Source: Shewanella sp. c952 | GTDB lineage: Bacteria > Pseudomonadota > Gammaproteobacteria > Enterobacterales > Shewanellaceae | Assembly (NCBI RefSeq): GCF_019654975.1 | Contig: NZ_BPEW01000002.1 | Span: 1-64,000 of the forward strand | DNA: 64,000 nucleotides | Direction of reading: 5' to 3' | Shown here: positions 39,624 through 49,824 of the stretch, piece by piece | Numbering within the stretch: the stretch's first letter is position 1 | Layout: every line of letters starts with the position of its first letter | Made by a program: the position numbers and the translations under genes | The notes under the pieces: model-generated | The model's database searches: none | Told to the model about the DNA's origin: nothing | What the model saw: only the letters and a program-made list of their open reading frames with translations

Positions 39624-40784
39624 CTACTTAGTTTGGTTAGCTTCTTGAAAAGGAACAATCTCTTGCTCCACAGCATTCACTTCAATACCGGGTCGGATCT
39701 TTTGCAGGCCGTCGACCACTATACGATCGCCGCCTTCAAGACCACTCAGAACTCGCCATTCAATACCGAAACGCTCGCCCAGTTCAACAATACGTTTTTC
39801 AACTAGGTTTTTATCATTCAACACCATCACAAAGCGACCTTGTTGGTCCTCTTGCACCGAGGCTTGTGGGATCAATAACGCTTGCTCTTTGACTGGCGAC
39901 TCAATGATGAGTGTCACAAACATGCCCGGTAGCATAAAGTTATCGGCATTTTCGAAGGTTGCTCGAAGTGGCAAAGTACCGGTTGAAGGGTCAACTTTGT
40001 TACTAATAAAGTCGATATAACCAGTCTCCTTATGCATTGTGGCATTTGGCAGACGTAAATTAATCACGATATCTTGGATTTTAATATCTCGCGATAGCGC
40101 TTTAGAGAAGTTTTGCTGTGCAGTAATTAACGACCTTTCAGCCACTTGGAAGTTAACCCACATAGGCTGTAACTGTACTAAATTGGCCATATCTGATTGT
40201 GGACTGATGATGTCACCAGTACTGACCTTCGAGTTACTAATTCGTCCTGAGATTGGCGCATAAACCTTGGTATAGCTAAGTTGTAGCTCTGCGGCACTCA
40301 CCGAGGCTTCAGCTTGAACAACCCCAGCAGCGGTAGTTAGTTTACGTGAAGTCAACTCATCCATGTCTTGGGCGCTAATCATGCCATCAGGTAATAGACG
40401 GCGACCACGTTCCCAGTTCATCACGGCCACATCTCGAGAAGCAATCGCTTGCTTTAACACCGCTTTTTGCTGAGCGAGTTCTGCCACGTAAGTAGCGGGG
40501 TCGATTTCAAACAGTAAATCCCCTTGCTTTACATCATCACCTTCAACGAATGTACGTTTAAGTAACTGCCCCTGAATTTGTGATTTAATCATCACATCTT
40601 CCGACGCCCGTGTTCGGCCAACAATCTCACTTTTTGATTGGATCTCTTGCTGATGAGCAGTGCTCACTATCACACTCGGTAACATGGGAGCTTGCGGTGC
40701 TGGAGCTTCACCGCAACCAGTAGCAATCACACTAATACACACCATGGCGAGCAGTTTTAATTTAGAAACTGTTGAACAGGCCAT
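39624..40784 (-). CDS. RND periplasmic adaptor lipoprotein (AcrA/MexA type)
   Basis: A 386-residue membrane fusion protein. An AGGAGG site five bases before ATG fixes the start. The signal ends in a lipobox-like ATGC (Cys near 24) followed by GEAPAPQAP, so it is anchored by lipid. Lipoyl halves are seen at IKSQIQGQLLKRTFVEGDDV and YTKVYAPISGRISNSKV, with an alpha-hairpin between them and LPGMFVTLIIESP in the barrel. It pairs with the downstream permease and needs a TolC-like partner encoded elsewhere. Confidence 0.92.
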   Translation of the reverse strand: MACSTVSKLKLLAMVCISVIATGCGEAPAPQAPMLPSVIVSTAHQQEIQSKSEIVGRTRASEDVMIKSQIQGQLLKRTFVEGDDVKQGDLLFEIDPATYVAELAQQKAVLKQAIASRDVAVMNWERGRRLLPDGMISAQDMDELTSRKLTTAAGVVQAEASVSAAELQLSYTKVYAPISGRISNSKVSTGDIISPQSDMANLVQLQPMWVNFQVAERSLITAQQNFSKALSRDIKIQDIVINLRLPNATMHKETGYIDFISNKVDPSTGTLPLRATFENADNFMLPGMFVTLIIESPVKEQALLIPQASVQEDQQGRFVMVLNDKNLVEKRIVELGERFGIEWRVLSGLEGGDRIVVDGLQKIRPGIEVNAVEQEIVPFQEANQTK

Positions 40785-41334
40785 TAAAGCCTCCTGAGGG
40801 GATTAATAAGAGATTATTTTTATCTTGAAATTATAAGCACATACTCATCATTATATAAACCTTTTTACATGTTTGTTTCATTATCTTTACAGCCAATCAC
40901 GACTGGGTTTTATTATTGACTCCTGCTAGGGCCAGAGCCTGTTACAAATCCGTTGAGTTAAATTAACTGATGCTTTATTAGCCAAAGTAGCCCTATGTCG
41001 AAGTTGCTGGGGCAAAAGTGAGAGCTAGGGCAAGTTTATTGGCGGCTATGTCATGGTAAAAAATACTCAGAGCAACTAAGTTTTAGCTAGGCTTCCAAGT
41101 TAGCAAGCTTGTTAGTTTCAATCATTAGCCAATAGTGTTACAAATGAATTAGCTCTTTTCGTTATTTATCTAACAGCATGACAAAGCAGCTGTTATTAGT
41201 TTAGATAACCAAAGTTAAAACTTAATTGTTAACGTTAGACACATACAGTACGCACAGGCCAACATAATGATGTTGACCATTATAAAAAACAGTGCCCGAT
41301 ACGGCATCCGTTACAGCGAACAGGTAGGTAATTT
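40785..41334. other. Intergenic region, no gene seen
   Basis: These 550 bases lie between the divergent RND operon and a small hypothetical gene. No regulator gene, terminator or clear repeat is recognised. The left part should contain the RND promoter, and AGGTAGG at the right end serves the next gene. Confidence 0.4.
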
Positions 41335-41697
41335 ATGACAGCAATTTCTCACGTTTATAACTATACAGTCCGATGCCCTCATATAAAGGATCCTTCTCAC
41401 CCAACCAGCTGGTTAAACCACATTGAAATTAACCGTTCATGTGAAATCGCTCTAGACAGAATCACTAAATGGCATGGCCATTCAGGCACTCGACTGTTTG
41501 AACATGAGGGTTGTGTTGTCAGAGAGGCGGAGCAAGAGCAAGCTTACTTTTCGATGAAGAATGACCGCCTAAAGGATGACATTCACGTACTGGTAACCTT
41601 CAAAGTCTTTATGGACAACAAAACCAAAGACACCTCAGTACAAGAGATCATGGAACATATCATTGACGATTATAAATCACGCTTAAGCAAACTTTAG
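41335..41697 (+). CDS. Hypothetical protein
   Basis: A 120-residue soluble protein without signal or membrane segment, starting after AGGTAGG. It is rich in His and charged residues. His pairs occur in RCPHIKDPSHPTSWLNH, and a KWHGHSG motif lies near 45. The C-terminal end is a probable helix (QEIMEHIIDDYKSRLSKL). I recognise no family. It is a single gene between two long intergenic stretches. Confidence 0.6.
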   Translation: MTAISHVYNYTVRCPHIKDPSHPTSWLNHIEINRSCEIALDRITKWHGHSGTRLFEHEGCVVREAEQEQAYFSMKNDRLKDDIHVLVTFKVFMDNKTKDTSVQEIMEHIIDDYKSRLSKL

Positions 41698-42105
41698 TCA
41701 TTAGCAGGCATGCTCTACTTTGGGGCATGCCGCTAACCACCTCTGATACAAACTACTATCGAGTTCACACTTCTAAACATTCATTTAGCCCCAAGTTCAC
41801 AGTTTTCTCCCCCAAAAACCAGCAAATCACGCCTATAAAATCCCATACAGATTAAATAAAAGTGCTATTAATCAATAGAATAAAAACTTTAAAACCACTT
41901 TTAGCCAAAATTTTGCTAGAGAAAGAGCAAATTGCTGCTTTCATTACTCACTGCTACAATAACCTTATACAATGTGTTGTTACTTTTTTATTTTAAGGAT
42001 AATTTAAGGTAAAAGTAAAATAACAAAAACAATAAGTTACAACCACCACCAATTCAACAACCTATTTTTCGATTATCACTATATTTAATTAAGGATTGTA
42101 CACTT
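41698..42105. other. Long leader region upstream of ndh
   Basis: AT-rich, about 400 bases, no gene. AAGGAT at 42091-42096 is the likely ribosome site of ndh. No regulator site could be assigned with confidence. Confidence 0.4.
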
Positions 42106-43407
42106 ATGCATGAAATGGCAAATATTGTCATCGTCGGTGGTGGCGCTGGTGGAATGGAGATAGCCACCAAACTGGGTCATAAACTCGGTCGCAAAGGCAA
42201 GGCGAGAGTCACACTGATAGATTGTGCTGACAGCCATGTTTGGAAACCTTTATTGCACGAAGTAGCAACTGGCGCACTTGATATCGGCATTGACGCGATA
42301 AGCTATCGTGGTCATGCCGCTGCCCATGGTTATCACTTCCAACAAGGCGCGATGACAGATATCGATAGAGAGACTAAACAGGTTATTCTGGCCCCTATAA
42401 CTGATGACAACGGTGAAGAGTTATTGCCTGCACGTCGTATTGATTACGATTATCTTGTTATTGCCATTGGTAGTATTGCCAATGACTTTAATATTGATGG
42501 TGTACGTGACAACTGCGTCTTTTTAGACAGCACAGAACAAGCAATGGAGATCCGCACCATTTTGCTAAACAAGTTCATGCGCTATGCAAGCCATCACCAA
42601 CTGGATGAAAAAATTAAGATTGCAGTCGTGGGCGCTGGCGCAACGGGCGTTGAAATGTCAGCAGAGATGCACCACGCCGTTGACCAACTGCGAGGCTTTG
42701 GTTACAAAATTGATAGCACTCTCCTTGAGATCACCTTAATTGAAGCAGACAAACGTATTCTGCCAAAAGTAGAAAAAGCTGAGATATCAGAATCTGTCGC
42801 CAAAGAGTTAACCGCAATTGGGGTTAAGGTGATGACTGATACTCGGATTAATCAAGTGACCAGTGAAGGCTTACACACTTCTGAAGATGAATTCATTCCA
42901 TCAGATATGGTGATTTGGTCTACCGGTGTAAAAGCGCCTGATTTTTTAAAAGAGATTGGTGGACTAGAGAGCAACCATATCAATCAAGTGATGGTGCAGC
43001 AGAACATGCAGACTACCCGCGATCCGGCTATTTTTGCTATTGGTGATTGTGCAGCTTGTCCGCAGGAAGATGGCAGCTGGGTGCCGCCAAGAGGCCAATC
43101 CGCTAGGCAAATGGCCTTGATGACCGCAGACAACATCATGTTGCTGCTTAATGGCAAAGCTGCATCAAATAACTATGTCTATAAAGACTTAGGCGCATTA
43201 GTTAACCTATCTAAATTCCACACTGTAGGTAACTTAATGTCATTTATTGGCGGTGGCGTGATGGTAGAGGGCAAGATTGCTCGCTTCGTTTACACCTCAC
43301 TTTATAGAAGACACTTAATAGAGCTACATGGCCCAGTGAAAGGTACGCTTTTGATGTTTGCTAAAGGCATTAGCCGTATCATCCACCCACACCTCAAGCT
43401 GCACTAA
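42106..43407 (+). CDS. ndh: NADH:quinone oxidoreductase type II (NDH-2)
   Basis: A 433-residue non-proton-pumping NADH dehydrogenase of the respiratory chain, peripheral on the inner membrane. The FAD-binding Rossmann motif IVIVGGGAGGMEIA is at the N-terminus, the NADH-binding IAVVGAGATGVEMSAEM is near 183, and AIGDCAACPQ is near 315. The C-terminal RHLIELHGPVKGTLLMFAKGISR is amphipathic and probably the membrane anchor. The length matches E. coli Ndh (434). The gene is monocistronic, with a strong terminator at 43437. Confidence 0.92.
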   Translation: MHEMANIVIVGGGAGGMEIATKLGHKLGRKGKARVTLIDCADSHVWKPLLHEVATGALDIGIDAISYRGHAAAHGYHFQQGAMTDIDRETKQVILAPITDDNGEELLPARRIDYDYLVIAIGSIANDFNIDGVRDNCVFLDSTEQAMEIRTILLNKFMRYASHHQLDEKIKIAVVGAGATGVEMSAEMHHAVDQLRGFGYKIDSTLLEITLIEADKRILPKVEKAEISESVAKELTAIGVKVMTDTRINQVTSEGLHTSEDEFIPSDMVIWSTGVKAPDFLKEIGGLESNHINQVMVQQNMQTTRDPAIFAIGDCAACPQEDGSWVPPRGQSARQMALMTADNIMLLLNGKAASNNYVYKDLGALVNLSKFHTVGNLMSFIGGGVMVEGKIARFVYTSLYRRHLIELHGPVKGTLLMFAKGISRIIHPHLKLH

Positions 43408-43436
43408 TCCGCCGTGGCATACTAGATCAAATTGAA

Positions 43437-43467
43437 AATTGCTGGCATAGTGCCAGCAATTATTTTT
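43437..43467 (+). terminator. Terminator of ndh
   Basis: The 11-bp perfect stem AATTGCTGGCA/TGCCAGCAATT has a three-base loop and is followed by ATTTTT. Confidence 0.88.
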
Positions 43468-43477
43468 CAAGATGGTA

Positions 43478-43644
43478 TTATACCAATCGTAGTAAATAAC
43501 TGCTCAACCTAGCTTGTTAAAACACTCGATAACGTTGTTAGACATTTTGTTTGTAGAATAACTATTTATCGAAAATTACCGCCTAGTTCTCAAGCGTTTT
43601 TCCTGCGCTATCTCTGAACTCTTACTTACTGTGATTGGTATTAA
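43478..43644. repeat. 167-bp TACCAATC-type repeat
   Basis: Its ends are inverted: TTATACCAATCGTAGTAAATAA on the left, and the complement of TTACTTACTGTGATTGGTATTAA on the right. The interior shares GTAGAATAACTAT with the repeat at 13130. Its right end stops three bases before the ATG of the next gene, so the repeat supplies that gene's leader. Confidence 0.65.
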
Positions 43645-43647
43645 GCT

Positions 43648-43866
43648 ATGAAACGATCAACGCTTGCAATGACGATTATTGCAATTAGCATGCTCAGCGC
43701 CTGTGCAGAACTCAAAGACGCTGGTAATCAAATCGGTGCAACCACCAAAGAAGTCACCACCGAAATTGGTCATGCTAGCCGTGATGCCACTCGTGCAATA
43801 GGTCATGCATCCCGCGATGCGGTTAATTCAGTAAAAAATGACCTTAGCGAAGACGATACGCTATAA
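43648..43866 (+). CDS. Small lipoprotein with internal repeats
   Basis: A 72-residue protein with a signal ending in the lipobox LSAC (Cys 19). The mature part is helical and contains a repeated IGHASRDAT / IGHASRDAV unit, resembling heptad-type surface lipoproteins. Its function is not known. The start is immediately after a dispersed repeat and has only a weak GGTA upstream, so translation may depend on sequence brought by the repeat. A convergent gene ends 13 bases downstream. Confidence 0.7.
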   Translation: MKRSTLAMTIIAISMLSACAELKDAGNQIGATTKEVTTEIGHASRDATRAIGHASRDAVNSVKNDLSEDDTL

Positions 43867-43878
43867 ATAACCCTCAAA

Positions 43879-44247
43879 TTAAGCCGCATTAGCACGCATA
43901 CCATGCGGTACGGGCAACCCTTGCTCATTAACATGAACGAACACCATTTTGTCGATACTGACAATGGGGGCATGGGTGAGTTTATTACGCACTCTGCAAG
44001 ATACTGTGATTGAGCTTGAACCATAACTTAATAAAGATAAGCCAAATTCGATCACATCCCCCTGCCTTGCTGGCGTCATAAAGTTCACCTCAGAAATCAA
44101 CTTAGTCACATGACTTTGGCTCTGCATTTGGCAACCCGCAAAAATAGCGGCCTCTTCATCAATCCAACTCAAAAGCTGACCACCAAATAGGGAATTGGCA
44201 GGATTAAGATGTTCTGGCTTTATAAACCGTCGACTGTAAAACTTCAT
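43879..44247 (-). CDS. Hotdog-fold acyl-CoA thioesterase (YciA-like)
   Basis: A 122-residue single hotdog domain. HLNPANSLFGGQLLSWIDEEAAIFA matches the N-x-x-G-x-x-x-G/D catalytic segment of acyl-CoA hydrolases (Asn 16 and Asp 30 region), and VNFMTPARQGDVIEF lies in the second strand. It would cleave acyl-CoA thioesters in the cytoplasm. The length is close to YciA (132). The chain-length preference cannot be predicted. Confidence 0.85.
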   Translation of the reverse strand: MKFYSRRFIKPEHLNPANSLFGGQLLSWIDEEAAIFAGCQMQSQSHVTKLISEVNFMTPARQGDVIEFGLSLLSYGSSSITVSCRVRNKLTHAPIVSIDKMVFVHVNEQGLPVPHGMRANAA

Positions 44248-44538
44248 TTCTTTTACCTCAGCAACTGTAACGTTAAATACCTACAAAGTAGTAGCAATTA
44301 GTAAGCCAAAAATTAAAACCCTTAATTTCAATAACTAAGCAAAATAAGCTACTCCCCAAGTTATTCGTTTTGCACACTGCTGATGCAGCAGTGCACCAAA
44401 GTAGGTGAAAGGTATTAGGCGCGCCTCTAGTTAATCAGCAATAAAACTGACACAAAATCATCGCCATATCGTCATGCTTGTGCCCGACAATCACTGCGCC
44501 ACAAACAAACCTCCTTTAAATAATACAAATTGACGGTG

Positions 44539-46044
44539 ATGATAGTGATTAATATCAAAAAGATAGCGGCAATGGCCTCTTGCAGTCTGGTAACAATCGC
44601 AGCCAATGCTGCTGTACTGCCCAGCAATCAAACTGATAGCCAATGGTATAAAGACAGCGCAAAGTTAGTTAGCGATAAAACCCAACAAACAACAGCTAAA
44701 AAAGCTAAAAATGTGATTTTATTTGTCGGTGACGGCATGGGTGTTTCAACCTTAACTGCTGCGCGGATTTTTGAAGGGCAACAGCAAACAGGCAATCAAG
44801 GTGGCGAAGAGAACTTTTTAAGTTTTGAGCAGTTTCCAAAAACAGCATTGGTTAAAACCTACAACACTAACCAACAAACCCCAGACTCAGCTGGCACCAT
44901 GACAGCGATTGTCACTGGCGTTAAATCTAAAGCAGGCGTGTTATCAGTATCAGACAATAGCCTGCGTGCGAACTGTCTATCTTCAAAAGGTAACGAGCTG
45001 ATTACTTTAGTTGATCTGGCTAATGCCAAAGGTCTATCAACAGGGGTTGTCAGTACCGCCCGCATCACCCATGCAACGCCAGCCGCCGCTTACGCGACAT
45101 CTCCTGAGCGTAATTGGGAAGCAGACTCTAATCTTCCAGCAGAAGCTATCGCGAATGAATGTAAAGACATCGCCTACCAACTAGTGATGCGCGATGAAGC
45201 GGATGCTTTAAGTGTGGCACTGGGCGGTGGTCGTCGTAACTTCATTCCAAACGATGTCACCGATGGCGAGAACAAAAGCGGTCGCCGCACCGATGGGGTG
45301 GATTTAACTGCAGCTTGGACTGACAACTTAAGCAACTCCGCCTACGTTTGGGATAAAGCCGGTTTTGATGCCATTGACGTAAGCACTACCGATCACCTAT
45401 TGGGTTTATTTAACTCCTCTCATATGGAGTATGAGGCTGATAGAGCTGATGACACCGCCGGTGAACCGTCTCTGACTGAGATGACAAGTAAATCGATTGA
45501 GCTACTCAATAAGAACGAAGATGGCTATCTGCTTATCGTTGAATCAGGCCGAATCGATCATGCTCACCATTCAGGCAATGCTTATCGCGCCATGATGGAC
45601 ACGGTAGAGCTATCGAATGCAGTAAAAGCAGCTGTTGAAGCAACCGATCCAGAAGAAACACTCATTATGGTTACCGCTGACCATAGCCATGTATTTACTA
45701 TCGCAGGCTACCCTAAGCGTGGTAATCCAATACTTGGTTTAGTCCACAATGTTGGTGGCGACTTGGCTATCGCACAAGATGGCAAACCCTACACGACTGT
45801 AGGTTACACCAACGGGCCTGGCGCAGTAGTTGGTATGCGTGATGATTTAAGTTCAGTAGATACCAAAGATAAAGATTTTATGCAGCAATCACTAGTGCCA
45901 ATGAGCAGTGAAACCCATGCCGGCGAAGATATTACTTTGCATGCAACCGGTCCAGGCTCAGATCTTATCCAAGGCGTAATCGAGCAGAACGTTATCTTCC
46001 ACATCATCAATCAAGCACAAACGCTAGGCGGTACTAAGTATTAA
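44539..46044 (+). CDS. Secreted alkaline phosphatase (PhoA family)
   Basis: The start is set at ATG 44539 (codons 44530 TTG and 44536 GTG are alternatives, and no good ribosome site discriminates). The signal peptide runs to about residue 24 (AANAA). The metal Asp in FVGDGMG (D65) and the nucleophile in TPDSAGT (S117) are present, as are the metal ligands in ESGRIDHAHHSGN and MVTADHSH. A later ETHAGED supplies the last His. It is a periplasmic Zn/Mg phosphomonoesterase. A paralogue follows 77 bases later, so this is a tandem duplication, possibly an operon. Confidence 0.9.
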   Translation: MIVINIKKIAAMASCSLVTIAANAAVLPSNQTDSQWYKDSAKLVSDKTQQTTAKKAKNVILFVGDGMGVSTLTAARIFEGQQQTGNQGGEENFLSFEQFPKTALVKTYNTNQQTPDSAGTMTAIVTGVKSKAGVLSVSDNSLRANCLSSKGNELITLVDLANAKGLSTGVVSTARITHATPAAAYATSPERNWEADSNLPAEAIANECKDIAYQLVMRDEADALSVALGGGRRNFIPNDVTDGENKSGRRTDGVDLTAAWTDNLSNSAYVWDKAGFDAIDVSTTDHLLGLFNSSHMEYEADRADDTAGEPSLTEMTSKSIELLNKNEDGYLLIVESGRIDHAHHSGNAYRAMMDTVELSNAVKAAVEATDPEETLIMVTADHSHVFTIAGYPKRGNPILGLVHNVGGDLAIAQDGKPYTTVGYTNGPGAVVGMRDDLSSVDTKDKDFMQQSLVPMSSETHAGEDITLHATGPGSDLIQGVIEQNVIFHIINQAQTLGGTKY

Positions 46045-46121
46045 TACCTAATAGGTCATTAATCAATTTCTGCTGACGCATTAAGTAAGTCAGCGATAGT
46101 ACCCAACAATTGGAGTTAAAA

Positions 46122-47756
46122 ATGAACAAGAAATTACTCGTACTTTCGATTGCAGCAATGCTTGGTTTAGCGGCTTGTGGCAGCGATGGGGATAACGGCG
46201 CAGATGGTAGTAACGGAAATGATGGCAGCAATGGTGGAAATGGTAGCAACGGCCAAGACTGGACCGCGGTTAATCAGTGGTTTATCGACGGCCAAGCTAG
46301 AGTCGCAAAAGCCGATGGCTTAACCGTTGAAAATCAAGCCGGGGCAGCTAAAAATATTATCCTATTTGTCGGCGATGGTATGGGCGTATCAACCGTCACG
46401 GCAGCGCGTATTTTAGAAGGACAATTGCAAGGACAAACCGGTGAAGAAAACTCACTATCGTTTGAGACCTTGCCTTACTTAGGCCTAGCTAAGACCTATA
46501 ACGTCGATGGTCAAACCCCCGATTCAGCGGGCACCATGACGGCAATGGTTACTGGTGTAAAAACTGATGTTGGCGTGCTTTCGCAAGCAGAAGGTGTCAG
46601 CCGTGGCAACTGCGCTTCAACCGCAGGCCAAAATCTTGTCACCTCGCTTGAACTTGCGGCAATGGCTGGGTTATCTACGGGGGTGGTCTCTACAGCGCGC
46701 ATCACTCATGCAACCCCTGCAGCAACTTATGCCCACGCCCCAGAGCGCAACTGGGAGAGCGATGCAGATCTACCCGCCGAGGCAGTAACAAATGGCTGTA
46801 AGGATATCGCTTCACAACTGCTCGATTTTGACTTTGGTAACGGACTTAATGTGGTCATGGGTGGAGGTCGACGCGCGTTTATTCCAAACACAATGACAGA
46901 TCCCGAAGGAAAGTCTGGTAAACGCCTCGATAACCGAAACCTAACTGATGAGTGGTTAGCAAAGTACAACAACGCGGCTTACGTGACTGACAGAGACAGC
47001 TTCCTAACACTTGACCCAAGCAGCACAGATCATGCATTAGGTTTGTTTAACTCATCACATATGGAGTATGACTTTGATCGCACCACAAACGGCGTTACAG
47101 GCGAACCATCACTTGCTGAAATGACCGCCAAATCAATTGATATTTTGCAAAAGAATGACAAAGGATTTGTGCTTATCATTGAAGCGGGTCGTATCGACCA
47201 CGCCCACCATGCGGGTAATGCAGCCCGTGCGTTACATGACACTATCGCACTGTCTGAAGCAGTGCGTATTGCGATGGAGAAAACCTCGAATAAAGATACA
47301 TTGCTGATGGTCACGGCAGATCACAGCCACGTATTTACCATTGCGGGTTATCCAACTCGCGGCAACCCAATTCTAGGACTGGTAAAAGGCAACGGTGCAG
47401 ACGGTCAACCTGCCATCACTAATGCTACAGACTCTAATGGCTTACCATACACGACTGTTGGCTACGCTAACGGCTTAGGCTATGCCAGCTTAGCAACGGG
47501 TGGCGATGAGCGATACGGCTACGCCGCGGCACCTGGTCGCTTCGATTTGAACTACGTTGACACCCAACATGCAGGTTTCCATCAAGAGGCACTTGTGCCA
47601 CTAGGCAGCGAAACTCATGCAGGTGAAGATGTTGGCATATTCGCCAGCGGTCCTGGCTCACACCTTGTTCAAGGCACGGTAGAGCAAAACCACATCTTTC
47701 ATGTAATGAACCACGCAGCAAGCTTAGTCGAAAAAGCTGAAGCGATGCAGCCGTAA
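46122..47756 (+). CDS. Alkaline phosphatase lipoprotein with Gly-X-Y linker
   Basis: The start is set at ATG 46122, six bases after GGAG. The signal ends in the lipobox LAAC (Cys 19). Residues 20-46 then form nine consecutive Gly-X-Y triplets rich in Asp, Asn and Ser, a collagen-like or flexible stalk absent from the upstream paralogue. The catalytic domain is complete: FVGDGMG (D85), TPDSAGT (S135), EAGRIDHAHHAGN, MVTADHSH and ETHAGED. Lipid anchoring with a stalk suggests a membrane-tethered form, while the paralogue is free in the periplasm. Confidence 0.9.
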   Translation: MNKKLLVLSIAAMLGLAACGSDGDNGADGSNGNDGSNGGNGSNGQDWTAVNQWFIDGQARVAKADGLTVENQAGAAKNIILFVGDGMGVSTVTAARILEGQLQGQTGEENSLSFETLPYLGLAKTYNVDGQTPDSAGTMTAMVTGVKTDVGVLSQAEGVSRGNCASTAGQNLVTSLELAAMAGLSTGVVSTARITHATPAATYAHAPERNWESDADLPAEAVTNGCKDIASQLLDFDFGNGLNVVMGGGRRAFIPNTMTDPEGKSGKRLDNRNLTDEWLAKYNNAAYVTDRDSFLTLDPSSTDHALGLFNSSHMEYDFDRTTNGVTGEPSLAEMTAKSIDILQKNDKGFVLIIEAGRIDHAHHAGNAARALHDTIALSEAVRIAMEKTSNKDTLLMVTADHSHVFTIAGYPTRGNPILGLVKGNGADGQPAITNATDSNGLPYTTVGYANGLGYASLATGGDERYGYAAAPGRFDLNYVDTQHAGFHQEALVPLGSETHAGEDVGIFASGPGSHLVQGTVEQNHIFHVMNHAASLVEKAEAMQP

Positions 47757-47787
47757 CTAAGCGTTCTTTAACAGAGATGATGTTACA

Positions 47788-47822
47788 AGCCACTGAACTC
47801 AGTCAGTAGTCAGTGGCTTTTT
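47788..47822 (+). terminator. Terminator of the phosphatase pair
   Basis: AGCCACTGA pairs with TCAGTGGCT around a 13-base loop, followed by TTTTT. Confidence 0.8.
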
Positions 47823-47942
47823 CACATAACTAAAATCATCTAAGCACGAGTACTAGATGCTCTAGGCTCGAGTATTAGCGGCCTTAGGCACAAGTAATAC
47901 ACAACAGTGTAAATCAGGATTCAGCCCCTTTAAGGAGTGAGC

Positions 47943-48713
47943 ATGCAGTACCCATTAGGCTCTATACCATTATCGACACGCACTGCACTACTATTAGCTG
48001 GTGGCTTAATTAGTCAACTTTTCAGCTCAGCAGCTTATGCGACGCAATGCCAATCAGTAGAAACCACAATCGATGCGTCACATCTCAGTGCGCGCTATGC
48101 TGTTAGCAACAGTCATGGCGACAGTCGTGAAGTAACCTTGATACGTAATAAGCAACAGGTTATCTATCAACACAATCCACAAAGCTTCGAGTTGTGGGAT
48201 AGCCGCGGAGAATATGTTCGCTATTTTCCTAATGAGCGTCGCTCTGTGAGTTACCGAAAAGGCGATCTGCTCTCGCTTAATATGCACTTCAATTTCGAGC
48301 AGTTAAACCACCTTATCTCTCCGGCGACGATTGAAGGCTTGCAGCAAACAGCGTTCAGTAACACAGACATGTCAGATACCTGTATCACCCAGCAATACAC
48401 TGGAGAGCAATCAGGTCAAAAGCTCGTTGTAAGCTGGATTGATAAACTAGACCTACCGCGCTCTTTTGTGGTTAGTAATGCTAACGGCAGCATGCAGTAT
48501 CAGCTGCTTGAGTTAACAGCTTTTCCAAGCAATGAGTTTAGCGCGCTGATCTCAGGCTACCAAGATATAGATTTTGCCGATGTCGGCGACAATGAGTCAG
48601 ATCCGTTCATCGCTAAAATGATCCATCAGGGCTTTATCCAACATGGTAGTAGCGGTTTTTACGACAGCGAAGGCAACAAGCTTTCAGGCGGAGAAAGTGG
48701 CCATAAGCATTAA
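47943..48713 (+). CDS. Secreted hypothetical protein
   Basis: A 256-residue protein starting at ATG 47943, five to six bases after AAGGAG. The in-frame GTG at 47937 overlaps that site. The signal peptide ends near AAYATQC. The mature protein is beta-rich with a Cys pair (QCQSV and DTCITQQ) that may form a disulfide. No catalytic motif is recognised. It follows the phosphatases but is separated by their terminator, so a functional link is not supported. The C-terminus is His-rich (GGESGHKH). Confidence 0.7.
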   Translation: MQYPLGSIPLSTRTALLLAGGLISQLFSSAAYATQCQSVETTIDASHLSARYAVSNSHGDSREVTLIRNKQQVIYQHNPQSFELWDSRGEYVRYFPNERRSVSYRKGDLLSLNMHFNFEQLNHLISPATIEGLQQTAFSNTDMSDTCITQQYTGEQSGQKLVVSWIDKLDLPRSFVVSNANGSMQYQLLELTAFPSNEFSALISGYQDIDFADVGDNESDPFIAKMIHQGFIQHGSSGFYDSEGNKLSGGESGHKH

Positions 48714-48745
48714 TCTTTCGGGAAACTGCGAGGTAATCGACAAAT

Positions 48746-48773
48746 AAAAAGCCCCTAGCTGTTAGGGGCTTTG
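48746..48773 (+). terminator. Terminator after the secreted hypothetical gene
   Basis: The stem GCCCCTA/TAGGGGC has a short loop, with A-rich and T-rich flanks. It can serve both strands between convergent genes. Confidence 0.75.
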
Positions 48774-48810
48774 TAATTATTCGAGCAGCACGTTAAGCAA
48801 CGGGCATTAA

Positions 48811-49824
48811 CTAACGCTGTAATATCACTTTAAGTTCGCGAATAAAGCTATCGATATCTGTACGAGATATATCAGCATGAGTGACTAAACGTAACGTTTG
48901 CCCGGCACTAATGAGTATGCCTTTCTGCTTAAGCTCGTTAGCAACAGCATTAATATCCATCTCGCCAACAACGGCAGCAAATACCATATTGGTCTGCACT
49001 AACGACAAATCAACATCAAAACAGCTAATTGCAGACAACTGCGACGCTAAGTAGCTAGCGTTATCATGATCTTCTGCTAATCGCTCAACTTGATCGGTCA
49101 ATGCTAACTGTGCTGCAGCGGCCAAAATCCCTGCTTGGCGCATACCGCCACCTAATACTTTTCGCCAGCGACGGGCTTTTTTGATCAAGCGCTCATCGGC
49201 TAACAGTATTGAGCCAACAGGTGCACATAGCCCCTTTGATAAACAAATAGAAACAGAGTCGAAATATTGGGTAATATCAGTAATGGGCAAATTCTGTGCA
49301 ACCGCAGCATTAGCCACTCGAGCGCCATCAAGGTGGATTTTTAGCCCCTTTTCAAACGCCAAACTCTGCGCTTGAGCTAAATAGCTTTGTGGCACAACTT
49401 TGCCACCAATTGTGTTTTCCAAACTCAATAATCGAGTACGAGCAAAATGGATGTCATCAGGTTTAATAGCAGCTTCAATATCAGTGAGCAAAATACTGCC
49501 ATCAGCTTGGTTAGTTAATGGTTGCGGCTGAATGCTACCTAATACAGCTGCGCCACCACCTTCAAATTTATAGTTGTGCGCTTGTTGACCACACAGGTAT
49601 TCGTCGCCGCGCTCACAATGACCCATTAAGGCTAATAAGTTGGCTTGAGTCCCTGATGAAGTAAATAATGCACCATCAAAACCGAACATTTCTGCAGCCA
49701 TATCTTCAAGGTAATTTACGCTTGGATCATCACCATATACATCGTCTCCGACCTCAGCAACGCCAATAGCCGCGCGCATTGCCGCGGTAGGTTTAGTGAC
49801 GGTATCACTGCGAAAATCTATCAT
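48811..49824 (-). CDS. ltaE: Low-specificity L-threonine aldolase
   Basis: A 337-residue PLP enzyme cleaving L-threonine or allo-threonine to glycine and acetaldehyde. The amino end [12 protein letters not shown] and the [13 protein letters not shown] motif are typical. The PLP lysine is in [14 protein letters not shown], and [11 protein letters not shown] holds the ring-stacking and binding Asp. The length matches E. coli LtaE (333). It is cytoplasmic and monocistronic. Confidence 0.92.
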   Translation of the reverse strand: MIDFRSDTVTKPTAAMRAAIGVAEVGDDVYGDDPSVNYLEDMAAEMFGFDGALFTSSGTQANLLALMGHCERGDEYLCGQQAHNYKFEGGGAAVLGSIQPQPLTNQADGSILLTDIEAAIKPDDIHFARTRLLSLENTIGGKVVPQSYLAQAQSLAFEKGLKIHLDGARVANAAVAQNLPITDITQYFDSVSICLSKGLCAPVGSILLADERLIKKARRWRKVLGGGMRQAGILAAAAQLALTDQVERLAEDHDNASYLASQLSAISCFDVDLSLVQTNMVFAAVVGEMDINAVANELKQKGILISAGQTLRLVTHADISRTDIDSFIRELKVILQR

